Shown here one piece after another: positions 26,554 through 36,170 of a DNA stretch of 64,000 bases. Location: contig MU400533.1 of assembly GCA_022578965.1 (NCBI GenBank), positions 248,001 to 312,000 of the forward strand, written 5' to 3'. The DNA comes from Xylaria sp. FL1777. Its lineage: Eukaryota; Ascomycota; Sordariomycetes; Xylariales; Xylariaceae. Position 1 is the stretch's first letter, and every line of letters begins with the position of its first letter. A program made the translations under genes and the position numbers. The notes under the pieces are model-generated. The model was not told where the DNA came from and ran no database searches. It saw nothing but the letters and a program-made list of their open reading frames with translations.

Positions 26554-27498
26554 CTAATCGAACCGGATAGCGTCCCAGCGTACGCGTCGCAAGTGTCTTG
26601 CGGGATCGCGCACCTCATTGCGTGAGTGCAGCCAGCGACGGTTATCAAGCATGATAATAGACTGCCTTGGCAACTCTGCCGCAGTGAGGTGCAGAATGAC
26701 ACCTGGCTGCGAACCGGCTGTTGACAAGGTTTGCTTGAGCTCTTCAAACGCCCTCAACGCGCCCTTACTCAATGGCGTAATGATGTCGTCTCTGAACCGC
26801 ATGATTGGCTGCCCGTTTGAATCAGTCGATAGTAAACTGCCTATGATACGTGTTTCATTCGCGTCCTTGACGAACTCCGGCGGTGTCGCGATTTCGTACT
26901 CGTTCCGCTTTAGAGCCGCTCGGGTTGCGGGTGAGAGAAGCGCTGTTAGCTCTCTCACGTTCATTAGGGAGAGGGTTCCGCCCCCGAATCGGTCGTGCTG
27001 GAGCATGTGCAGCGCGAAGTATCTAGGGGTCGCGTTCTCGTAGCTACAGTCTGTATGCCACGGGAAATTTTCCATCGTCTCTGATCGGGCTTGATGATTT
27101 GCACTCTGGAAGTTGATGGTGCTTGGTCGGACGTCCCAGAACCACCCGCGGCTTGCACTGTGGCTAATTGGTAGTTTATGGCCGTGATATCTGTGAAGAC
27201 TACGGATTAGTTGTTCGAGATAGAGGCTGTCACTATCTGGGAATCCAAGCGTGACCTTGAGAATCCCGGACTTGCTTAGGTGTTCGGATACCTCCCGAAC
27301 ATGTTGAGGTTGTGTCGAAGAGACGAGGCCTGGAGCTTTCAAATGAGGGATAGGCCATGGAGATTGTTTGGCAGTGTGATAAGCCCCAAAGGGTTGTTGA
27401 CGATAGTGCGAAGTTCGAGGAAATTTGCTCGACTTATGGATTAGCATTGTAATACCAGAGCGGCTGGCCTTCCAAGCGGATTCAGGGGTCGGAGACAT
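26554..27498 (-). CDS. TauD/TfdA-type Fe(II)/2-oxoglutarate dioxygenase
   Basis: Single-exon gene of 314 residues. Enzymes of this fold hydroxylate or otherwise oxidise small molecules with O2, Fe(II) and 2-oxoglutarate. The metal-binding HxD motif is in FPWHTDCSYE (His 148, Asp 150). The distal His is in DNRRWLHSRNE (His 291). The 2-oxoglutarate-binding Arg is in the following ARHLRRVRW (302-305). The facial triad therefore looks complete. The C-terminal arrangement resembles the clavaminate synthase-like/TauD branch. The first 60 residues are basic and could be a targeting region, but no clear signal sequence is visible. The substrate is unknown. It lies convergent with TTI1. With the P450 and hydrolase it makes three small-molecule enzymes within 9 kb, but TTI1 interrupts them and no biosynthetic backbone gene is present. 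Confidence 0.88.
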   Translation of the reverse strand: MSPTPESAWKASRSGITMLIHKSSKFPRTSHYRQQPFGAYHTAKQSPWPIPHLKAPGLVSSTQPQHVREVSEHLSKSGILKVTLGFPDSDSLYLEQLIRSLHRYHGHKLPISHSASRGWFWDVRPSTINFQSANHQARSETMENFPWHTDCSYENATPRYFALHMLQHDRFGGGTLSLMNVRELTALLSPATRAALKRNEYEIATPPEFVKDANETRIIGSLLSTDSNGQPIMRFRDDIITPLSKGALRAFEELKQTLSTAGSQPGVILHLTAAELPRQSIIMLDNRRWLHSRNEVRDPARHLRRVRWDAIRFD

Positions 27499-30400
27499 TA
27501 TGGTACAATGCTAGAATTCTGTGTTTTAGTGGTATATGAGGTGATTATTCCTATCAGGGTATCTATTGTCCCTCTGTTGGTGAAGTCCTTTCTTGCTATC
27601 AGGTCGAATGTTGTGTGGTATATATAGTGCCGGGACATAACCCAGACATAGTGAGTTCGTCAGAACAAAGCCGTTGCTCAGTTACAGGGCTACCCCTTTT
27701 CAGAACTCATAAGTTGTTCTTCAACTATCCCTGAATTCCGGAAAGCGAAGTATATTATCCTAGAGTGTCCAAAGCCAAGTATCTATACATATTATATACT
27801 TAACATTATACTGTGTGACATTTGACAACTACATAAGACTTCACAAGTACCAGCGTTGCGAAAATATCCTACTATTACATTCAAATTCTTTGTGGTACCT
27901 AAGCTATTGAGTGTCAAAACTGAAGTGTTTGCGGCGAGCTCAGACCGAGAACCTAAAGCTGTAATGATAATCTAATAGCTTATTGTTTCCATAGGAGTCC
28001 TATTTTCTCTTGAAGCACAATGAAATAGAAATATCATTAGAATGAAACATGAAAGCAAGAAAAGAAAAAATCATAGTCTTCACATTTACTATGCTCTGAC
28101 GGATTGTAATAGACAGCTTTAACCAATACACATTTCATATATCATCAACCGTGACACTTAATCCGGAAATTCTGCATAATGACTGTTCCTGTAAGAAATA
28201 ACTGGCATTTATATCATAGTAAAGCATCAAATCATATTTATTATCTTGCTTAGTATATTGCTTAACAATAGTATTTATACAGGGGCAACGGTAATGAGAA
28301 ATAGAGGTAACAAAGTTGTCACGCGCCACAAGCTGCTCTCTTATGCCGATATCCTATTCCGCATAATATAACCACCGAGGCTGGGGCATTCAGCATGGCC
28401 GATTTCCCGCCCCAGCCAATAGAAGTCAGGAGTGCCCCTATAACCGTTGAGTATATTTAACGTCACAATATGTTCCGCATTATCGACCAAGCAAGTCATC
28501 AACGCCCGGAAACACATGCTCGTATATTCTGCCGTGTATGGCAGGTCTACAATGTCTCGTGCCTTCGACACCCCGCCGGTCCGCATTGAAGTAGATAGAT
28601 GCCAGATCCTTGTTAGCGGGTAACCGCATGAACTCTCTCAAACGTCTAGTCCATGTGTGTAGGGCTTAGATATAGACCCCTTTTATGTGCCGAGTCCCGT
28701 AGCTGAGTTGTGGTACATAAACATAAACTTCCAGAGCTGTAGCGGGAGAAGAAATGGAACGTCAGCTTGTACGTGTTGCTTTGCGTTCTTCAACGGGAAA
28801 AGAAACAAAATTACTAGTAATAGAAATTGAAAAAATTGAAGAAGCAAGGAGGATAATCGGGGTCGAGTGTTACAGGTGCTCGAGGGGTTCTTCTGCATGG
28901 TTTCACGATTTGGGGTCGGGATCTCGTGCTGACAATGTCATGAGACTGCTCGCTGCTGCGCGGTTCGGAGATACCTATTCCCCGTTAACGTCAAGCATTT
29001 TAAAAATAGCCAATGGGACATCAGTATCGATCATATCATCGGGACTACAAGTCGGTGGCGTAGCGGCGAACATCTCCTACATATCCCCCTCTTTATCATC
29101 GGCTCAAAAGCAAGGCAGCTACCCGTACTGACCAGAACCGAGATAGATCCTGCAGTTCGACGGATGAAGGCGTCTCGAACGGTGGACACGTGTAAGTGTC
29201 AAAGGCGCCGTGGCGTCCGACGACCTGCTAGGACTGGGAGCGCAGCGCGGAAGGGCGGACTCATCGGTCGGGGCTTCATGAAGGCTTCGCTTAGGCAAGA
29301 CATGAAGGTCCGAAAAAGCCGGAAGGTCGTCTGCTCGTCCGTCTGATTGTCTGCCTGGCAATAAATTTGCACAAGAAAATTTATACTGTCCCCCATCCCT
29401 ACATATGCAAGAGATCTATGCGCCAACGTTGCAGTGCCGTGTCATAGGTAGGACACCGATCCTCCCCGAATGGCGGAACCCATCGGGGCCGACGAAATTG
29501 GGCTGAAGCTGGGTAGGTGGTATAGCCAGTGCCCTCCTCCCCTGCCCGTGTCGCGATGCTACAGTGAAAGGGGGCGTTCGCATCGCCGGGGACTGATGGT
29601 CACATTCCGCTCTGTCTGCAGATGCGGCCATCCGAGTCAACATCTCGGTCCAAGCCCTACCACACCTGTCTATATGCACCTTAGCCCTGCAAGCAGCGGG
29701 CCGTTGTCTGCTGTCTCATACGGGCTGCTACGTTGTGTGGGGGCTGAAGGGGTGAGGGGAGACAGGCAGGCAGAGAGGCCCAAGACCGACCAGACCCCGG
29801 GTCTGGAAAGAGGGGAGAGAGAGGCTGAATCGGAAAATTAGGTCCTAGGCACGGAGCGTCTGGGATAGGTCCAGCGACTAGGTGTGGTAGAATGCACGGT
29901 GACTGGCAAGGGGGTCATCTTGCAGCCAGATCCGAGTACCGGGTATAATTAAACGGCTATTCGCAGAGCTGGAGGCCACGACATATCCATGGGGGATCCC
30001 GCCGATGAGCCCAAACAGCCCAACGTCCTACCTCTCCTACCCATATGTTGGATTTCCTGCTTTGTTGCTCACCGGGCTGTGGGTAGACATCAAGACGTAG
30101 ACATGGCAAGCAGCCCAGTGGCGTAATCGTGGGGAAGCACGAAAACCTACGAAACGAGGACGAACTTACGTGACATGGTCAGGGCCATCTGCGTATGCCT
30201 GAGTTGCATCCTGTCGGGTATCGGCAGGTATGCATGCAGGTGTTGTCTGCGTTGCTATCACGTGCATAAAGCAGAGAATTTGGACCTCGAGCGCGACAAC
30301 GACACGTCTACTGAGTGATGCTGCTCTGAGTTCGCAGGTTATGATAGCTCGTGTCGTGCGAGCGGAGTGGAAAGCTTGTTTGCTCGTAGCGATGAAAGTC

Positions 30401-30675
30401 CTAGAGATCATGGCATTGATACCTAGTCACAGGAAGATTGCTAGACCTTGATATATCTAAATGTGTCCTAACGAAGACTGGGAATCTACTTGTGAAATTC
30501 GCTGCAAATAGATTTTGTATTCAAGGACTAGCTTCTGGGGTGCAATTTAGGCGTAAATACAGGGATAGAAAAGAGAAGCGCGGATAAGCTATACTTAGAT
30601 GGTGGTATATCTATTAGTACCAGTATAGATAACCCCAGTAAATTGAAGCATAGGATACTTCTTACATCTCTCCAG
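27499..30675. other. Gene-free region (3.2 kb)
   Basis: The part from about 27.7 to 28.3 kb is clearly AT-rich; the rest is more balanced. Open frames are at most 125 codons (28754-29131, plus) and show no family resemblance. No RNA gene or repeat was recognised. Confidence 0.55.
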
Positions 30676-32109
30676 TCAAACATACGAGAGGGAAGACCCA
30701 TTCACAATTACGACATCGGATTCAGGAGAAGACAAATTGGTCTTCTTCTCACTAGAGCTAGCACCTTTGTGCGAGTTTTCCTTCCCTTTTCCTGTTTTAT
30801 CCTTGGTATCATGGCGCTCGCGGCGTGAATGATGGGAGTGACGATGGTGACCAGAGCGAGAATTATGGGAAGACTGGTGATCAGACACGCCCTCCTTCGT
30901 GTGCTTGACTTCTAGAACACGTCCTTCATATCTATAGTTGTTGAGCCGTTTGATAACTTTCTCTGCTGCTTCCTCGGACTCAAGTGTCGCGGTTACGTAG
31001 CCGCGGTTCGCTCCCTGCTGGCCATCTGCCAGCGGCATATCAAGCTTCTGGAGCTTTTCATAGTCCAATCCAGCTTTATGGTGAATGAGCTCTCGGATTT
31101 GGGATTCGCTGACCCAAGACTGAAGCTGTCGAATAATAATCTTCCGCCTTTTGGTGGGGACGGCGTCGGCGTATTTCTTCCCTTCTCGAGGTGCCATGCT
31201 ATTATGAGTTACAGTATAGGTGTTTCCGTAATACTCGCTTGGCCTGTACTGTTGCATGTAGCCTGGGACAGATGGATATGGCACCGCTGAGCTTGCCGCA
31301 GCGCTTGGATTCTCGAGAGCACAGCTACCCATCCCATAAAGGGCAGCGGTATCTGGATATTCAGGCATCGCGCAAGGTGCGAAATAGGTTGGGGAATCCA
31401 TCACTGGACTCATTATGTATGATGGACTGGTAGGCGCCGCTGGCCACTGATTCGTATTAGTACAAAAGTGAAGAAACGAGAACGCGTTAGATGACATCTT
31501 GTAACGAGAGCAACCTACTTCAATGTAGCCTGGGGGAGACTGTGCCATTAGTGACGGCGTGCGCTGAGTGGGGCCAGCTGTATGTCTCGAGGCTACCGGT
31601 GGCTGTGTTGAAGCCGCCAGGCTATCTACATGTTGCTTTATTAAAACCCAGGTATTTCCATTCCTTCCGTCGGCGATGAGCGCTCGATCTTGGAAAACGC
31701 CGCCATTGAGGAGCCCTAGAATTAAATTAGCGTGCTACTATAAGAAACAAAAAAGATCTGTTGTACAACCATACGGAGGGCTGCATCAAAGTTAGCTCGG
31801 CCTTTCAGGACTACATGGCCGCTGGTGCTATCCTCATTTATCTCAACATGTTCAACCGAGCAGACGGTTCTAACATGGTCCTTGAGCTCCTGCCACGATG
31901 TTTGCCATGGTAACTAAAGATCCAGGCGTTCTGTTAGAAACATTCTCGACCACTAAAGACTATAAGCTGCCGAGTCACGTCTGCAAACAGCTTACATTAG
32001 CAATGGGGATGTAGTAGTAGCCTGTCTCATTTCCAGGCGGTGCCATGCCTGAAATGGTTCCATTGATGGGTGTTTGTTGTTGGTGCTGATATACCAATTC
32101 TGAAGGCAT
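30676..32109 (-). CDS. RNA-binding protein with two RRM domains
   Basis: Four exons on the minus strand: 32109-31996, 31913-31775, 31715-31519, 31446-30676. Introns are 82, 59 and 72 nt. The product is 406 residues. RRM1 begins at the exon 1/2 junction (IANLPWQTSWQELKDHVR, from about 36), includes the strand GHVVLKG and ends near ALRLLNGG. The last intron is 72 nt, in frame and stop-free. It is called because it has GTAGGT, a TACTAAT branch site and CAG, and its removal joins GYIE to WPAAP. A Tyr/Pro/Ser-rich linker leads to RRM2 (IIIRQL...; GANRGYVTATLESEEAAEKVIKRLNNYRYEGRV as separate visible blocks). The tail is His/Arg/Ser/Lys-rich and basic. The family is clear, but the specific ortholog is not; a role in mRNA processing or export is inferred. 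The ATG at 32109 follows an in-frame stop, so the start is well placed. Confidence 0.85.
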
Positions 32110-33670
32110 GACGTGCGGGTTGCTGCAGAACGCGAGGCTTCACTTGTAACGACTCAGCAGGAAGGGCCTTGGTGAGCAAGCGGGTGAAACAATAACGACA
32201 ATGGGAATGATCCGACAAGTATCTATATATGTTGCACGACAAAGAAGATCGATCGATGCTGCTGAGAGAAAGTGGTATTCCGTTAAGGATAGCCATCATA
32301 ACGATCACACAAACGCTGGGTTGGGAAGACTCAAGGGTCAGATGCAAGCCGGGGCTATGCAAGAAGACGTATCGAGATAGTTGGCGTAGTATCGGTGTAG
32401 GAAATGGAGGGATATTTGATAAGTGGTGAGGACTGAACCAACAGCAGAGACATATATCTCCATCAATGTATTCGTCACAGGGCCAACAACCTCCTTCACT
32501 CCTTCACTGCTGCATGTGGCCACTGCGTGGCCCTCCCCTTCGATAAATCACAAAATGTGCACCTGCACTTGGCATGATGTTGCCAACCCCTCGCTGTAGG
32601 CTGGTTGGATGGTACATTTAATTGAATTTTAATTGAACATGGGAGCATTGCAGTCGGCCATTACCGACTACAGAAAGCTGATTCGAGCTTAGAAACACGG
32701 AGGGCCTTTTAGTTCCGTGAAAGCAGGAGGAATTGTTAACGAATGAAGATGCGCCTCGCTCAACAAAACGACAAACCCGAGTTTAGGCGAGACCAAGCTG
32801 CACGCATGTTTTGGATGATCCCTGGAGAGAAATGGATTGGCTTGCCTACGGGGTAAACCAGGTAATTCTAATTATACGCCCATGATGACCCAGGGCCTAA
32901 CCCAGGAACCCGGTTAGTGCGTGGGAGAGTGCTGAAGGTTTTCCCGCGAGTGCGGTTGAAAGACTCGTGGGGGTAGATAAAAGTCGATTGCGTTCGAGAT
33001 TCACAGGCTAACCCCCACCATCGGTACCAGTTATTCAAGCCGACAAGGCTTCATAAGATCCATAAATTTTCCATGGGACGATGTGCTTTTGGTCTGTTCT
33101 GGAGACACCTGCGGAGCCCTTTAAACCAACATCTTGGTTTTATGCCCGCAGCACAAGATACTGTGAATAACTCTCTTAGAAGGCGGACCGCCAGAGCTCA
33201 GCGACAGGTACTCGTACTCCGCAAAGATGTATCCGGGCTTGGGTATTGCTTGAAGATCAACCTTTTTTTTTGTTCGGGTGGCTGCTGAAGGGAGACGGCG
33301 TCGTATTGGCTGGTAAGCCGCGTTTCCGACCTAGCTATACCGATTGGGTCAGATCCTAGTACAGTAGTATTTTCAACCTGGCCCATGACTTCTGACCAAA
33401 AGTATCTATCACGACAGCTCATTATCCCTTCACTGCAATGGGCACTTCTCATCAACTTTGGAGGTTGGCAGTTACAGCCTCTGGTCAGAGATAGCTATTC
33501 TAGACCCCCTTGGATTATTTTGCAAAGGGATGTGGGGTGTCACTAATGCCTGGAATGTGACGAGATGCAACTGTGTGTGGTGGTCAGATAGAGCGCCTAA
33601 AGTCCCGAACCGGAATTCGACATCTCATTTTTCTGAAATGTGACAGAAGTCCAGGGAACCAGCCTAGCCT
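32110..33670. other. Intergenic region upstream of the RRM gene
   Basis: This 1.56-kb interval lies between two minus-strand genes. It holds the promoter and leader of the RRM gene and the 3' end of the WD-repeat gene. Open frames are at most 111 codons, with no family resemblance. Confidence 0.55.
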
Positions 33671-35422
33671 TCATGGCATAGGGGACTTCTTAAAGTGGAA
33701 TGTATCATCAAGTTCGGTTATCGCCTCATCCATGTCAGTGCTGTTATTATTATCTGAGTCATTACTGGAGATGTTGAAATCCCTTGACGTGTCCATGTTC
33801 ACATGTGAATTGACTGCGCTCTGTGTTGCCCAGGGTAGAGTTTCTTCCACGTCAGGGTCGGTGTCCGCAAGAGAAGCAAGGATGTATTTTGCATGATCGG
33901 TGAAGAACAGAGCTGCAGAGTCAGTACTAGTCTCCAGCCATGTGGCATCTGTCCGGCCAGTAACCTTCGCGCTTGGTAAGTGGCGCGAAAATTCGATCGG
34001 ACACGGGCCGTTGCTGAGAGGATCCCAGACAAACACGAGACCTGTATATTCTTCGCCTTCACACCTCATGAGTAATAACTCTGGTTTCGAAGGATGCCAT
34101 TCCACCTTGGTGATATTTGCGTGGTACATTAGCACCGCTCGAAGTTCAGATGTAGGAACATCCCAAATCCATATGGTACTGGGCGCATCATCGAGTCGTG
34201 ACGCCAAGAGAGAAGATGAATGATCGAATTTGGCAAGATTGCAACCATGTCGGGGGTCTGAGATGCTATTTGGTGATAAGCCGGGTGGGCTCACGGCTTG
34301 CGTGGCTTTAATGAAAGACGGAATAGCCCGTTGCCCAGCCCGTAGTTCAATCTGTTCTTGCCATATCTTGAGCCCCAATTAGTGATACTACACGGCATAA
34401 TGTTGACAGCATCAGCGAACACCTACCTGCAGCGTTTCCTTAGGCTCAACGGTCGGGGTATGATGGAGCCGCACCTCCTCCACCAATCGGTCGTTGAATA
34501 TAGAAATACGATTGGACCCGTCGGCTACTGCTGTGTACCGTCCATTTGGGCTAAGGGCTAGAGCCTTAACACCGGGTGCGTATTGACCCATGTCATCGTC
34601 CAATGCAGAGTGTGGAAGGTCGCCACGCCAGTCTCTGTAGACGTGGCCTTCATGAGTACAGAAAAGGACCCTGGTGCCGTGAGCCGGGGAATCCCACACT
34701 ACCAACCATCTCCCATCTGGCGTCCATGATAAACCTTGAGCATCGACAGTTTCCGGACACCAAGACCGCTGGATCTCGCGCGTATCTGCAGAATGAATAC
34801 TAACCATGTCTTTGCCGGCAGTCCTCGTGAGCAGGGCTAGATGATGGGTGCGTGGTCGAAAAGAACACCCTTTCAATGCAGCCACACTGCTGAAGAATTT
34901 AGGGTTGCTGATTTCTACTGCCTTAGACGACACGAGGTTGAATATAGTCAGCTTGATGCCGACGGGGGAGAAGACGCAGACTTCATCATCAGTAGCACCA
35001 AAGCTAGCAAATGCTGGTTTAGTGCCAGGTAGCTGGGGAATCTGCACAAGACCATGAAAATCGCCGCTCGGTGCAGAGAAAACGTGAAACTGGTCGGCAA
35101 CAGTGACCAAGACTCTCGTAGAAGACGGCGACCACGAAAAGCTCGTCACGCCACCACCATAGAGACCCAGCGCAAGCTTGATAGTCCGGATGATGCCCAA
35201 CGATGAAACGGACCGGACAATGATGCTGGCTGGTAATAAGGTGGCCACATATTTCCCGTCGGGGCTCGAGATGCTATAGGCAGACGCTGTCGGCGCCCAA
35301 GAGTCAGCACCTTACGAACTTGTCTGAAGAAGCTGGAGATGTGAAAGTGAACCGGAACCCATGTACGGAGGGAGGGTGCTCTGGGGAGGGGCATTACATT
35401 TAAAGGGTTTGGTGAAATGCAT
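33671..35422 (-). CDS. WD40 protein of the Wdr8/WRAP73 type
   Basis: Three exons: 35422-35398 (25 nt), 35286-34427, 34366-33671. Introns are 111 and 60 nt. The product is 526 residues. Exon 1 encodes only MHFTKPFK plus one base. Joined to exon 2 it gives the start MHFTKPFKSSAYSISSPDGK, typical of this family, whereas reading straight through meets a stop. WD-like blades are visible as SPDGKYVATLL, WSPSSTRVLV, WTPDGRWLVVWD, LSPNGRYTAVADG and WHPSKPELLL, followed by FVWDP. A conserved IWQEQIE lies at the exon 2/3 junction, and the C-terminus is acidic and Ser/Asn-rich. In fission yeast and animals Wdr8/WRAP73 acts with partners at the spindle pole body or centrosome to anchor microtubule minus ends; that role is inferred here from the family. 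It is divergent from cnxABC. Confidence 0.85.
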
Positions 35423-35818
35423 AGTGCCGTGTTCTCGCTGGCGGTCTATGTGTGCTGACAGAACAATGACCTCGTTGTGATGTAAGCACACGATGGATAT
35501 GGCCGTATAGACGAGCTATGCTTGGACGACTCATTTGATACTCCGGTTTCAATGGATTGGACCAGTCAGAATGAACGGCGGTTATGTCGCGAGATAGCCG
35601 CCTGTGTATTTGCTGCTTGGTCTGGAGTAGGTGCCGAGGAAGGCGAGTGATTGGATACCGACGTCAAGGGACGGTCCCGTCGCCTTTTTGGGATGCGGTG
35701 AAGGCTCACGATGTCTGGGTAGGTATCGTGGTTGTGTGTGCATACAACATACAACACTAACTGGTCCAGACGTGGCTAGCCTATTGTACCTACTGCGTAG
35801 GCTCACGCAGTAAGTAGG

Positions 35819-35823
35819 CCAAT
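35819..35823 (+). promoter_or_regulatory. CCAAT box
   Basis: Exact CCAAT, followed by CA, about 350 bases upstream of the cnxABC start. It is a plausible binding site for the fungal CCAAT-binding complex; the assignment rests on sequence alone. Confidence 0.4.
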
Positions 35824-35893
35824 CATCAAGATAAAAGATACCTACCCGGGAGGTACCAACGTATCGCGGCAGACCCCCCAAACGCGCTCGTAT

Positions 35894-35898
35894 CCAAT
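35894..35898 (+). promoter_or_regulatory. CCAAT box
   Basis: A second exact CCAAT, also followed by CA, about 275 bases upstream of the cnxABC start and in the same orientation as the first. Confidence 0.4.
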
Positions 35899-36170
35899 CA
35901 CAAGTAAGACCGACCCCATAGCGATGCGCCCTTAGTATTATAACCGGTCTATGTGTAAGTCCCCACACTCGTTGCTTACCTCTTATTGTGAATATGCATC
36001 GGGCTGAACTTATCGGGTCATCAACACTGTGGCGAAAAGCTCCATCTTTGTTCTTATTATTTGGTAATAGTGACTATTCTATGAAAGCACTGCCTGTTAA
36101 AGCAAGCAACGAACATGTGTAGACTACGGCACTGAAACCCCCTACTTCCACTCTCCGCCCCTCTGCCATC

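Larger units (their letters stand above)
35423..36170. promoter_or_regulatory. Divergent promoter region, Wdr8-type gene / cnxABC
   Basis: These 748 bases separate two divergent genes. They contain two forward CCAAT boxes (35819-35823 and 35894-35898), one TACTGCGTA (35791-35799), and an imperfect palindrome at about 35789-35818 with arms CCTACTGCGT and ACGCAGTA-AGTAGG. The 60 bases before the cnxABC ATG are pyrimidine-rich (CCCCTACTTCCACTCTCCGC), common for fungal leaders. Confidence 0.6.

Noticed and set aside
28754..29131. 125-codon plus-strand frame
   Set aside because: Starts in a purine-rich stretch and has no family resemblance or splice continuation.
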